Below, in pieces: positions 16,933 to 25,035 of a stretch of DNA of 44,592 nucleotides. Position 1 is the first letter of the stretch; every line of letters begins with the position of its first letter. The position numbers and the translations under genes are program-made. A model generated the notes under the pieces. It was given only the letters and a program-made list of their open reading frames with translations, did no database searches and had not been told where the DNA came from. This stretch comes from Acetatifactor sp. (GTDB lineage: Bacteria; Bacillota; Clostridia; Lachnospirales; Lachnospiraceae). The stretch is taken from contig JAKSRX010000004.1 of the NCBI GenBank assembly GCA_024403365.1, positions 1 to 44,592 of the forward strand. Direction: 5' to 3'.

Positions 16933-19167
16933 ATGAGTAGGAAAAAGGTGTTTATCGCAGTGCTTCTATCCGTATTTATGATAGTTACAATGGTGGGATG
17001 CGCTAATCATGGTACGCCGTCGAACGAAAGTGAAGAAAACAAAGGGGATGTTATTTTCAAAGACAACACGCTGGATAAATATACGGCGTTTATCAACGAG
17101 AAAATAGAAATTGAAATGCCTGAAGGAGCGCTTGACGGTGGCGGGGCCTATCTCCGTGCAGGAAATGGTAGGGGATATCGTTTTAAAAAGCACCTTTTCT
17201 CTACTTTCGAAGAATGCTGGGATGAATTATCTATCGTTACAAATGCCGGAACGAAGAAATCTTTGCGTTTTGAGTTGGATGCACAGGTATGGAGTATAGG
17301 AGAGAAGGTTGGATCCGATCATTACCTATGTGCGATATACCGGAATGAAGATGGGGAGAATTCTCTGCATGTTTTAGAGATAGATGAGAATCAGACGATC
17401 TATCAGGATATCAACCTCACTTATTTGGATGGACGGGGATATTATACACTGGACGACTTGACGATGGATGCAAAGGGTAATCTGCATTTTATTGCCAGCG
17501 AAATGAGTGTAGGCGAAAATGATTCGGAGAGGATCAATGACACATATACCATTGTTTCTCCGCAAGGAGAAGTCCTGTATTCGGAGGAAGAATCTGCAGA
17601 ATATGACATATTAGGGATTGTATATTTGCCCGGTGGAATGATTGCCTACAGAGTGGGTGATTACAGAGACAATCAGTCGTCGCTATGCGAACTGATCAGT
17701 GTCGATTCGGAATCAAGGAAAAAAATCAGCATTATTCGGATCCCTTATACATCGGACGAAATGATTCGATTTATTACACTGGATAGTGCATCGATGCTTG
17801 TATATGCCACACCTACCGGTGTATATAGTCTTGATAAAGAGGCAGACAGACCGGAAGTACTTTACTTGTTCCAGAATCATGGTATTACGGCTAAGAATAT
17901 ATGGTCATTGTATACGGATGCCAGGGGAAATATCTCTGTCATATATGAAAACATGGATGAGCAGATGTTTTACCTGGGATTGGAGAAGACCGTAGAGCAA
18001 AGAGAGATTCAAACCATTCAATTTGCGGTAGATATACAGAATGTTGCTCGATATCGAAACGCAGTTGCACTGTTTAATAAAAAGTATCCGAATTATCATA
18101 TTGAATTGGTAACGGATATGGAAAAGAGCAGATTATTAACGGAGTTGGTTGCCGGTGGAGGCCCGGTTTTGATTGATTCTTCGCTGGTTGGATTTGAAGA
18201 TTATATTAAGTTGTGGATGCCGTTGGATTCCACACTGAAAGAAGACATATCCGATGCATTGCTGGATCAAGTGACAGAGTTAGGTCGGGTGGATGGACAA
18301 TTATATGGTATTATTACTGATTTCAGTATTGAGACGCTGGTTGTGAAAGATACCGACATAGAGACCTGGAGCTATGATGAATTTGCGACCTATTTGGAAC
18401 AACACCAAGACTATGTGAGCCCCTGTGACAATATCGAGATCAATAGCAGTTGGGGCTTTATTTACAATTTCTTCTGCCAAGGAATAGATAAGGCCTATTT
18501 TACATCGAACGAAGGAAGTGTTTCTTTTGATGTCGATCGTTTTGAGAGAGCATTCAAATTGGCTTTGTGGCAATCTGACAATCATGAAATCGAATTGCCG
18601 GGAGAATCCCTTCTGAAGGATGAAGTTGTTTGCAACAGAATCCGTATCAGTCGACCGGAACAGTTAGAACTGTATCGACTGATGTATGGAGAAACGGTCA
18701 ATTTCATTGGCTATCCCACAGAAGAAGGAGCTGTTCACTATATAGATTCGAATGCTCCGCTGTGTATCAGAGATACTGCGAATGCAAAAGAAAAAGAAAT
18801 AGCTTGTGAGTTTCTGAACGTATTATTGTCTTACGATGGACAGGCGGAAGCAATCAATAATACTACGATGGCATTTAGTGTGAGAGAAGATGTGATTCGG
18901 AAACAGTTTGAACAAGTTGGAGAAGAAACGATAGTGTTTGCATTGGGATTTGAGGAAACGACCCTCGGTAAACGCGTTGATATGGAAAAAGCACGAAACC
19001 TGTTTGACCGACTGATATTCCATTCCGAAGGAAGGAAAAGGATGCCAACGGAGGTCAGTTCTATTTTCATAGAAGAATTGGAACTCTTAGAGGGCGGAGT
19101 GATCGATCAGAATTCGATGATATCCCATATTGATAATAGAATAACCCTATATCTGGATGAAAGATAA
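16933..19167 (+). CDS. Lipoprotein with solute-binding-protein-like C-terminal domain (second of two)
   Basis: 744 residues with lipobox MVGC (C23). The plan matches its upstream neighbour: a beta-rich N-terminal half followed from about 360 by an SBP-like domain (IQFAVDIQNVARYRNAVALF, then KKYPNYHIELV, PVLIDSSLVG and DGQLYGIITDFSIETLVVK). It ends in NRITLYLDER. Divergence between the two is strong, so the duplication is old or they were acquired together. ACGGAGAAAC precedes the ATG; the 110-base gap upstream holds no clear terminator, so both may be on one transcript. No transporter partner is present. A bidirectional terminator follows. Confidence 0.88.
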   Translation: MSRKKVFIAVLLSVFMIVTMVGCANHGTPSNESEENKGDVIFKDNTLDKYTAFINEKIEIEMPEGALDGGGAYLRAGNGRGYRFKKHLFSTFEECWDELSIVTNAGTKKSLRFELDAQVWSIGEKVGSDHYLCAIYRNEDGENSLHVLEIDENQTIYQDINLTYLDGRGYYTLDDLTMDAKGNLHFIASEMSVGENDSERINDTYTIVSPQGEVLYSEEESAEYDILGIVYLPGGMIAYRVGDYRDNQSSLCELISVDSESRKKISIIRIPYTSDEMIRFITLDSASMLVYATPTGVYSLDKEADRPEVLYLFQNHGITAKNIWSLYTDARGNISVIYENMDEQMFYLGLEKTVEQREIQTIQFAVDIQNVARYRNAVALFNKKYPNYHIELVTDMEKSRLLTELVAGGGPVLIDSSLVGFEDYIKLWMPLDSTLKEDISDALLDQVTELGRVDGQLYGIITDFSIETLVVKDTDIETWSYDEFATYLEQHQDYVSPCDNIEINSSWGFIYNFFCQGIDKAYFTSNEGSVSFDVDRFERAFKLALWQSDNHEIELPGESLLKDEVVCNRIRISRPEQLELYRLMYGETVNFIGYPTEEGAVHYIDSNAPLCIRDTANAKEKEIACEFLNVLLSYDGQAEAINNTTMAFSVREDVIRKQFEQVGEETIVFALGFEETTLGKRVDMEKARNLFDRLIFHSEGRKRMPTEVSSIFIEELELLEGGVIDQNSMISHIDNRITLYLDER

Positions 19168-19174
19168 AACAAGT

Positions 19175-19205
19175 AAAGCGCAAGGCGAATTTCGTCTTGC
19201 GCTTT
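19175..19205. terminator. Bidirectional terminator between convergent genes
   Basis: A 13-bp stem (AAAGCGCAAGGCG with CGTCTTGCGCTTT, one G-U pair) closes a 5-base loop; the T-run follows on the plus strand and the A-run precedes it. It separates the second lipoprotein gene from the convergent TIR protein gene. Confidence 0.85.
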
Positions 19206-19220
19206 TTGTTTTGTGTATTA

Positions 19221-20732
19221 TTACTTCTTGGAATCTACTCTGACACAGATGGCGGGGCGGATGCCGTAGCCTTCTACAGCAACGTCCGCGGAACTGTATT
19301 CCCGACGGTAACCGGTGTCAACCAGGTAACACTGGGAACTCTTGTCATGTCTGGGGGTACGAAGCCACCAGATGAAATCCTTGGAGCCGGTGAGGGAACG
19401 GTTGTTGCCGTAGATAGGAGAACCGTTACTGGTAATGGCTTCGGGAGTAGGGGAGGTGACTTTGCTCACATCCGCTTCATCGAACCAATCCATTTCTTCC
19501 AGAGATAACAGGAAGACTTTATCCTCGGAAGGATAAGGACCGTCAGTGTAACGGCCATCTACCGAGGTGGTGAATTTGTAGGGTACCAGTTCGTCTCTTT
19601 CTTCCTTGGTGAAACCATTGAGGAAGCCGGGCTCGTTCTTATAACCGTTGCTGTAATCGCTGAAGGCGGTGGACACGGGATCTTTGCCGCCGTAGTCGAT
19701 ATGCTCTCTATCGGAATTGAGCCAGATACGGATGGTGGAGCGATTCCAGATGCTGTCGCCTCGAATGCGGGCCTGCAGATCCAGATCATATTCTGCGGGA
19801 GAGTCGGGGTCGTAGTAATCGGTGTTGTTCTCGTAGTTATAGGTACCGCTTTCGGGAACTGCATAACCTCTCATGGTCAGAATATATTTGGAGACCAGGA
19901 TCGCGATGTGCTGACCATCCTGCTCTGCAAGGTGAAGCACTCGCCACTCGATGGGAACGCCGTTAAAGCTGCCGAATTCGATGGTATCACCCAATTCCAC
20001 GTGGCCTAACATAGTAGGCTGGTTCTCCGAAACAGGTTCCGTGCTTTCAGGAGTGCTGCTCTCCGAACTTTCCTGAGAGACGCTGGCCACAGGTTTTGAA
20101 GCATCAGGAGGCGTATCTCCCTTATCTCTTGTGAACAGTAGAATCAGGGCTATGATAGCGATAAGTACTACCAAAGCGGCCGCCGCAATGGCGATGGGTA
20201 GGTATTTGCTCTTTGGATCCAAACCCGGTGCAGGATTCTTAGCCTTTGCGGGAGTTGGTACGGGTGCCGGAGCAGGTTCCGGTTCGGGTTCCGGAGCTGC
20301 AGTTTCCTTTTTCTCGGCCTCGATCTCCCGGACATATTCCAGGATCCGTTTGAATTCTTTGTTTTTGTCTGCCTTGATCCACTGGTGGGTCATTAAGAAG
20401 TACTGCATGGACTTGCTTAAGTTCACATCCTCCAGCTGGTAGACGATAATGGGAAGGTTCTGATTCACCGCATGCTCCACTTCGCGGAGTACATGGGGCG
20501 AATCGTTGGCTTTCTGGGAGAGCAGGAGCAGAAAGAGGTCGGAACTGTCGATTCCGTCGATCAATTCTTCCGCATACTCATGTCCGGGGCGAATATCCCT
20601 GGGCGCCAGAAAACACTTCTGACCGTTGCGTTCCATATAGGTACAGAATTCCTTTGCGATGGCTGCATCTACAGAGGAATGTGAGATGAAGATCTGCATC
20701 GTCTGACTGCTTCTCCTTTCCTTAGTATCCAT
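19221..20732 (-). CDS. TIR domain-transmembrane-DUF6273 protein
   Basis: 503 residues from ATG 20732. Residues about 12-140 form a TIR domain: MQIFISHSSVDAAIAKEF, then CFLAPRDIRPG and LREVEHAV, in which E84 aligns with the catalytic Glu of NAD-cleaving TIR domains. A Pro/Glu/Ala linker (about 145-165) leads to one membrane segment (about 178-200), a Ser/Thr/Pro-rich stalk and an external domain (about 230-503) resembling DUF6273, ending WWLRTPR and GYGIRPAICV. This topology places an NADase-like or signalling TIR inside the cell and a possible ligand-binding domain outside. The start is uncertain: Met12 (20699) is preceded by AAGGAAAGGAG and begins right at the TIR domain, and a possible promoter (TTGCAA, 17 bases, TAGGAT at 20743-20738) would favour it. 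Confidence 0.92.
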   Translation of the reverse strand: MDTKERRSSQTMQIFISHSSVDAAIAKEFCTYMERNGQKCFLAPRDIRPGHEYAEELIDGIDSSDLFLLLLSQKANDSPHVLREVEHAVNQNLPIIVYQLEDVNLSKSMQYFLMTHQWIKADKNKEFKRILEYVREIEAEKKETAAPEPEPEPAPAPVPTPAKAKNPAPGLDPKSKYLPIAIAAAALVVLIAIIALILLFTRDKGDTPPDASKPVASVSQESSESSTPESTEPVSENQPTMLGHVELGDTIEFGSFNGVPIEWRVLHLAEQDGQHIAILVSKYILTMRGYAVPESGTYNYENNTDYYDPDSPAEYDLDLQARIRGDSIWNRSTIRIWLNSDREHIDYGGKDPVSTAFSDYSNGYKNEPGFLNGFTKEERDELVPYKFTTSVDGRYTDGPYPSEDKVFLLSLEEMDWFDEADVSKVTSPTPEAITSNGSPIYGNNRSLTGSKDFIWWLRTPRHDKSSQCYLVDTGYRREYSSADVAVEGYGIRPAICVRVDSKK

Positions 20733-20812
20733 CTTCTATCCTACAGTATGGAAGCCTGATTTGCAATGTATAATTTCTGATTAACGCTAATTAGAAAAAA
20801 TTTAACGATAAA

Positions 20813-20828
20813 CATTAAAAATGTGTTG
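20813..20828. promoter_or_regulatory. Candidate operator overlapping the -35 of module A
   Basis: CATTAAAAATGTGTTG; the left half CATTAAA matches the perfect dyad at 20870, the right half is weaker. It ends on the third base of the -35 element, exactly as the proximal site does at the module B promoter. An internal perfect palindrome ACATTAAAAATGT covers 20812-20824. Confidence 0.5.
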
Positions 20829-20854
20829 ACAGGGAAAAAGAAAGGGTGTAATAT
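20826..20854 (+). promoter_or_regulatory. Consensus sigma-A promoter of module A
   Basis: TTGACA (20826-20831), 17-base spacer, TAATAT (20849-20854). It drives the CPBP protease, DUF2975 protein and YozG-like regulator. Two dyads flank it. Confidence 0.85.
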
Positions 20855-20869
20855 CCAATTATCGACAAA

Positions 20870-20885
20870 CATTAAATTTTTAATG
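20870..20885. promoter_or_regulatory. Perfect 16-bp dyad just downstream of the module A promoter
   Basis: CATTAAATTTTTAATG, a perfect inverted repeat (7+2+7). It lies just after the expected transcription start, a position suited to repression, probably by the regulator encoded at 22162. Confidence 0.6.
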
Positions 20886-20918
20886 ACGCATGCATCTAAT
20901 AAAAGAAAAGAGGAAAAA

Positions 20919-21533
20919 ATGGAATTATTCATCAATAAAGTAGTAAGTAGTGTGTTAGAGATCATCTTATTTTCTCTGGTACCGTTTATCTGGTGGTTGA
21001 TCACTTCAAGAAAGAAGGAATCATTTTTCCACTGGGTGGGACTGAAGAAGGTAGACGGCGCAAAGACAAAAGCAGTGATCAAGGCAGCAGCCATCGTAGA
21101 AGTATGTTTCCTGGCATTATCTTTCTATATGCTGTATGCGGTCAAGGGTGTGGAAGATCTGGCAACCTCAGAGTTCACCGGACTTGGTGTCAAGGCTCTG
21201 CCGGCGATCCTGGTATATGCACTGATTAACACTGCTTTACCGGAAGAGATCCTGTTTCGAGGTTTTATCCTGAAAAGGATCGCCAGCCGTTTCGGATACA
21301 ACGCAGGCAATTATATACAGTGCATTCTGTTCGGTTTCCTGCATGGTGCCATGTTCATCAAGAGCGTAGGCCTTGTAACAGGTATATTGATCACCTGCTT
21401 CACCATGGCTATCGCGTGGTGCATGGGTCATGTAAATGAGAAGAAGGCAGACGGATCGATCCTTCCCAGCTGGGGAATTCACGCAGCAGCTAATATTTTT
21501 TCAGGTATCGTTGCAGCATTTGCATTGATTTAG
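20919..21533 (+). CDS. CPBP family intramembrane metalloprotease (CAAX protease-like)
   Basis: 204 residues from ATG 20919, chosen because AGAGGA lies before it and the promoter at 20826-20854 excludes the earlier in-frame start at 20823. About six membrane segments. The family's motifs are complete: E109-E110-x3-R114 (PEEILFRGF), H142 (FGFLHG) and H188 (GIHAAAN). Bacterial members cleave within the membrane and are often tied to peptide maturation, self-immunity or regulator release. First gene of module A, followed by a DUF2975 protein and a small XRE regulator. No bacteriocin peptide gene is visible nearby. Confidence 0.92.
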   Translation: MELFINKVVSSVLEIILFSLVPFIWWLITSRKKESFFHWVGLKKVDGAKTKAVIKAAAIVEVCFLALSFYMLYAVKGVEDLATSEFTGLGVKALPAILVYALINTALPEEILFRGFILKRIASRFGYNAGNYIQCILFGFLHGAMFIKSVGLVTGILITCFTMAIAWCMGHVNEKKADGSILPSWGIHAAANIFSGIVAAFALI

Positions 21534-21569
21534 GATAAACAATAATCATTATAAAAGGAGAACAAGAAA

Positions 21570-22148
21570 ATGAGAGAAGAAGCAATCAAGTTAGAGAAAG
21601 TCAGAAAGAGTTGTAATATTACGGAAAAAGTAGCTATGGTTCTGGAGATCATCCTGTTAGTGGCAACGATCCTCTGTATCATAGGCGGAGCTTTGTGTTT
21701 TGGATTCAGAGGACAGATCGATCAGGGCATCGCAGAAGTGGTAGCAGCGGGAGAACATGCAGAAGTTGATAGTTCCTTCCAGGCCCTGAATAACCTGGAG
21801 ATCGGCGGATTTCTGAAGTTCACCATTCATATGGATGAGTTGTTGGCAAACAAAGAGTACGGAACCATTATGGTGACCCTCTGTGGTTTTGCAGCCGTGG
21901 TGTGCGGAATGGTAGCTCTGATATTTGATCTTATCAGAAGGATCTTCAAGGCGATCCGCATCAGTGAGACTCCTTTCGACAGAGCAGTGATCGCCAAAGT
22001 GAAAGTGATGTTTATCATCATCTGTGTAGAGCTTTTGCTTATGTCCGGATTGGGCAATGCGGTTCTTGCAGGCCTGATCTTCTGGAGTATTACCAATATT
22101 CTGGAATATGGTTTTACCATCCAGCAGCAGATCGACGAGACATTGTAA
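21570..22148 (+). CDS. DUF2975-type membrane protein
   Basis: 192 residues with four membrane segments: one near the N-terminus, two in the middle and one near the C-terminus. The ISETPFDRAVIAKVK stretch is the usual cytoplasmic loop of DUF2975 proteins. Function is unknown. The family is regularly followed by a small YozG-like Cro/C1 regulator, as here (14 bases later), and one plausible idea is that it modulates that regulator at the membrane. AAAGGAGAA precedes the ATG. Confidence 0.85.
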   Translation: MREEAIKLEKVRKSCNITEKVAMVLEIILLVATILCIIGGALCFGFRGQIDQGIAEVVAAGEHAEVDSSFQALNNLEIGGFLKFTIHMDELLANKEYGTIMVTLCGFAAVVCGMVALIFDLIRRIFKAIRISETPFDRAVIAKVKVMFIIICVELLLMSGLGNAVLAGLIFWSITNILEYGFTIQQQIDETL

Positions 22149-22161
22149 GGAGGCAGCAGAT

Positions 22162-22392
22162 ATGGGAAAGATCATTCTTCGACTGGACAGAGTCATGGCA
22201 GACAGAAAAATGTCCCTCAATGAGTTATCGGAAAGGGTGGGCGTATCCAACGTAAACCTTTCCAAGATGAAGACCGGTAAGATCAGTGCGATCAGATTCT
22301 CTACCCTGGAGGCGATCTGTGATGCCCTTACCTGTCAGCCGGGAGATATCCTGGAATACGATCCAAACGCGGTAAGCGATTCTGAGGAATAA
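22162..22392 (+). CDS. YozG-like small Cro/C1 regulator (module A)
   Basis: 76 residues from ATG 22162, with AAGGAGG before it; an in-frame start at 22108 would overlap the DUF2975 gene heavily and is rejected. The whole protein is one helix-turn-helix domain: IILRLDRVMADRKMSLNEL, then VSNVNLSKMKTG, IRFSTLEAICDAL and CQPGDILEY. It should bind DNA as a dimer, and the dyads around 20826 are the obvious targets. It is paralogous to the 72-residue protein at 23063. Confidence 0.92.
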   Translation: MGKIILRLDRVMADRKMSLNELSERVGVSNVNLSKMKTGKISAIRFSTLEAICDALTCQPGDILEYDPNAVSDSEE

Positions 22393-22403
22393 TTTATTAT
22401 ATG

Positions 22404-22434
22404 CGCAGCGGTGAAAAGGCCGCTGCGTTTTTTT
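22404..22434 (+). terminator. Rho-independent terminator of module A
   Basis: An 8-bp GC-rich stem (CGCAGCGG with CCGCTGCG), 8-base loop and a run of seven or more T. It separates module A from module B. Confidence 0.85.
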
Positions 22435-22491
22435 ATGTTTCGGTATTTTAGATAAGGAAACCTTGTCGAATTCTTAAGGAAATCTGAAGAA

Positions 22492-22507
22492 CAATAAAGA
22501 TTTATTG
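22492..22507. promoter_or_regulatory. Perfect 16-bp dyad upstream of the module B promoter
   Basis: CAATAAAGATTTATTG, a perfect inverted repeat (7+2+7). Its centre lies 21 bases, two helical turns, from that of the next site. Confidence 0.6.
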
Positions 22508-22512
22508 AAAAA

Positions 22513-22528
22513 CAATAAATTTATATTG
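22513..22528. promoter_or_regulatory. Second 16-bp dyad, overlapping the -35 of module B
   Basis: CAATAAATTTATATTG; the outer five bases are inverted repeats and the left half repeats CAATAAA. It ends on the third base of the -35, the same geometry as 20813-20828. Confidence 0.55.
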
Positions 22529-22554
22529 ACATTCAACTTCTGCGATGCTATAGT
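22526..22554 (+). promoter_or_regulatory. Consensus sigma-A promoter of module B
   Basis: TTGACA (22526-22531), 17-base spacer, TATAGT (22549-22554), about 30 bases before the ATG at 22584. Confidence 0.85.
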
Positions 22555-22583
22555 AACCTCACAAAGAGGAGGAAGAAAAGGAT

Positions 22584-23045
22584 ATGAGTCAGGAAAAGAA
22601 AATGGAACTTTGGGTGAAAATCACAAAATGGGTGCTGGATGCTATGTGTGTCATCGGCGTGGGAGTCATTATTTCCCTTCCCTGGAGCATCAAGTGGATG
22701 AGTCAGGCAATGCCGTATCTGATGGATGATTACGAAGCGACGGTGATCATTTACTTTGTACTGGGTATCTCTGCGGAGAAGATCCTGTGGGAACTTCGCA
22801 AGATCCTGGGCACTGTGATCAAAAAGGATTGCTTTGTGAAAGAAAATGTTGTGAGCCTGCAGAAGATGTCAAAGTGGGCCTTCTTCATTGCACTGATGTG
22901 TGTTGTGAGAAGTTATGTGCATTCCTCTCTGCTGATGGTGACGGTGATCCTGGTGTTCGTGATCGCGGGAATGTCCGGCCAGGTGCTTAGTTTCGTGTTT
23001 GCCCAGGCGGTCTCCTACAAGGAAGAGAATGATTTTACCATTTAG
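22584..23045 (+). CDS. DUF2975-like membrane protein (module B)
   Basis: 153 residues, four membrane segments, shorter than its module A counterpart (192). The loop KILGTVIKKDCFVKENVVSL corresponds to the DUF2975 cytoplasmic loop. Function unknown. GAGGAGG and AAAGGA lie before the ATG. The YozG-like regulator gene follows 17 bases later. Confidence 0.82.
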   Translation: MSQEKKMELWVKITKWVLDAMCVIGVGVIISLPWSIKWMSQAMPYLMDDYEATVIIYFVLGISAEKILWELRKILGTVIKKDCFVKENVVSLQKMSKWAFFIALMCVVRSYVHSSLLMVTVILVFVIAGMSGQVLSFVFAQAVSYKEENDFTI

Positions 23046-23062
23046 AAAGGAAGGCGTAACCT

Positions 23063-23281
23063 ATGAGCATTATTGTAAATCTGGATGTTATGATGGCAAA
23101 GCGTAAGAAGGGCCTTTCTGAACTGGCGGCAGAGGTGGACCTGACCCTTGCAAATCTGTCGATCTTGAAAAATAACAAGGCCAAGGCGGTGCGATTTTCG
23201 ACACTGAATGCTATCTGTAAGGCCTTGGATTGTCAGCCGGGAGATATCCTGGAATTTGTTGACGATGGGGAGGATGAGTAA
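23063..23281 (+). CDS. YozG-like small Cro/C1 regulator (module B)
   Basis: 72 residues, one helix-turn-helix domain: IIVNLDVMMAKRKKGLSEL, then LTLANLSILKNN, VRFSTLNAICKAL and CQPGDILEF. It shares RFSTL-AIC-AL-CQPGDILE with the regulator at 22162, but its recognition region differs (TLANLSILKNN versus SNVNLSKMKTG), matching the different half-sites CAATAAA and CATTAAA at the two promoters. AAAGGAAGG precedes the ATG. The next gene starts two bases after the stop. Confidence 0.92.
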   Translation: MSIIVNLDVMMAKRKKGLSELAAEVDLTLANLSILKNNKAKAVRFSTLNAICKALDCQPGDILEFVDDGEDE

Positions 23282-23283
23282 CA

Positions 23284-24873
23284 ATGAGTGATGAATTGGA
23301 ATTGATATCAGAGGAGAAGGAAGCCAAGGCGGACAGTGAGAGTACAGCCACTGCCGTACAGCCTCAGAGACCTACCGGTCCGGTAGATAGCGAGAAGACG
23401 AAGATCTTCAGAGAAAAATTTGATTTCTTTGGCCCTGTCACCCTGTTGTATGCGATCTTTTATGCGATCTGTATGTACCGGAATCCTTCCGGTGTTACGT
23501 TCCCTTTTTTCGTGGCCGGCAGCCTCTTCTATTTCTACTGCTCACTTACAAAACTGGGCAGTACCTGCAAAAAAGGAACCAGATTTTATGCAGTGATCAT
23601 GATGCTGCTGGCGATCTCCACCTTCCTGACAGACGATGAAAGGATCATTATTTTCAACAAGATGGGGATATTCCTCCTGGTAGTGAGTCTTCTGTTGAAC
23701 AGCTTCTTCGATACGGAGAAATGGGGTCTGGGCAAGTATGTAAGCAGTATCTTCCAGTCCGTGTTCATGTGCGTGGGTATGATCTTCAGACCTTTTGAGG
23801 ATCTGTTCCGCTTCACCAAGAACAAGCCCGAGAAGATGGATAAGAGAGTGGTGGCTGTAGGCTTAGGTCTGGTGATCAGCCTGCCTCTGGTACTGTTGGT
23901 GACGGCCCTGCTTTCCAGCGCCGATGTATTCTTCCGACAGATCACCGACAAGATGGTGAGCTGGATCGACTTTACCAACGTATTCAGTGTAAGCTTTATG
24001 ATCATAGCTATGTTCTTCGCGGTATATTGCCTGACAGCATATCTTTGTACCGGGCAGATCAACGAGGAAGTGAAGGATAACAGAAAAGGCGAGCCCCTGA
24101 TCGCAGTGACCTTTACCGCGATGCTGACTTTGATCTACATGCTGTTTTCCGGTATTCAGTTCTTCGGCCTGTTCCTGCGTCAGCTGACCCTTCCCGAAGG
24201 TTACAGCTATGCACAGTATGCGAGAGAAGGTTTCTTCCAACTTTTGGCAGTCGGTTTCCTGAATCTGGTACTGGTGTTGGTGTGCCTGACCTTCTTCAGG
24301 GAGAACAAGGCATTGAAAGTAATTCTGACACTTATGTCACTTTGTACACTGGTGATGAATGCCTCCAGTGCCATGAGAATGATCATGTACATTGAGGTAT
24401 ATTTCCTTACCTTCTTACGTATCCTGGTGCTTTGGGCGCTGCTGGTACTGACATTGATCTTTATCGGCGTTATCATCAACATCTACAAGGAGGACTTCAA
24501 GCTCTTCCGCTACAGTATGGCGGTGGTTTCCCTTCTGTATGTGGTGCTGGCTTTCAGCAGACCCGATTACCTGATCGCAAAGTACGACGTGAGCCGTATC
24601 GCTTCCGTGACGACGGCAGAGCAGCCCGGACAGTTCAAGGACTTCAAGTTCCTAAGTGAGCTGAACGCGGATGCCGCACCGGTGCTGATCCCCTTCTTAA
24701 AGGCGGAGGGCTACCAGGTCACAGGCAAAGAGATATATCCTTATGATTACAAGAGAAGAGATCGCGACGGCTTCGGCTATTACTGGCTGGATAGTATGAG
24801 ACACAAGACAGAGGATCTGGGTATCAGAACCTTCAATCTTTCCAGATGGTATGTGAAGAAAATGATCAAATAA
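23284..24873 (+). CDS. Polytopic membrane protein, DUF4153/DUF4173-like
   Basis: 529 residues: a charged N-terminal tail (about 1-45), about twelve to thirteen membrane segments, then a soluble C-terminal part (about 435-529). The SSADVFFRQ stretch and the late LNADAAPVLIPFL motif are typical of DUF4153/DUF4173 proteins, which have no assigned activity. It lies two bases after the module B regulator and ends the module. It may be the effector of the module, with the DUF2975 and YozG-like proteins controlling its level. Confidence 0.85.
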   Translation: MSDELELISEEKEAKADSESTATAVQPQRPTGPVDSEKTKIFREKFDFFGPVTLLYAIFYAICMYRNPSGVTFPFFVAGSLFYFYCSLTKLGSTCKKGTRFYAVIMMLLAISTFLTDDERIIIFNKMGIFLLVVSLLLNSFFDTEKWGLGKYVSSIFQSVFMCVGMIFRPFEDLFRFTKNKPEKMDKRVVAVGLGLVISLPLVLLVTALLSSADVFFRQITDKMVSWIDFTNVFSVSFMIIAMFFAVYCLTAYLCTGQINEEVKDNRKGEPLIAVTFTAMLTLIYMLFSGIQFFGLFLRQLTLPEGYSYAQYAREGFFQLLAVGFLNLVLVLVCLTFFRENKALKVILTLMSLCTLVMNASSAMRMIMYIEVYFLTFLRILVLWALLVLTLIFIGVIINIYKEDFKLFRYSMAVVSLLYVVLAFSRPDYLIAKYDVSRIASVTTAEQPGQFKDFKFLSELNADAAPVLIPFLKAEGYQVTGKEIYPYDYKRRDRDGFGYYWLDSMRHKTEDLGIRTFNLSRWYVKKMIK

Positions 24874-24892
24874 AGAGTAGTTCCTCTCAGAG

Positions 24893-24924
24893 ACACTCGC
24901 TGTTATATGCAGCGGGTGTTTTTT
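24893..24924 (+). terminator. Rho-independent terminator of module B
   Basis: A 10-bp stem (ACACTCGCTG with CAGCGGGTGT, one G-U pair), 7-base loop and six T. Confidence 0.85.
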
Positions 24925-25035
24925 ATGTCGGTATTGCACAGAATGAGTAGTATCACCGCACAAAATAAATAGATATTGCGGACAGACTGTGATAGAATGA
25001 TCATGGATGTCTGTGGACATCTACGGAGGTTTGTC

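Noticed and set aside
20823..20918. N-terminal extension of the CPBP protease to 20823
   Set aside because: It would start before the consensus promoter and run through the operator dyad; ATG 20919 has a ribosome binding site.
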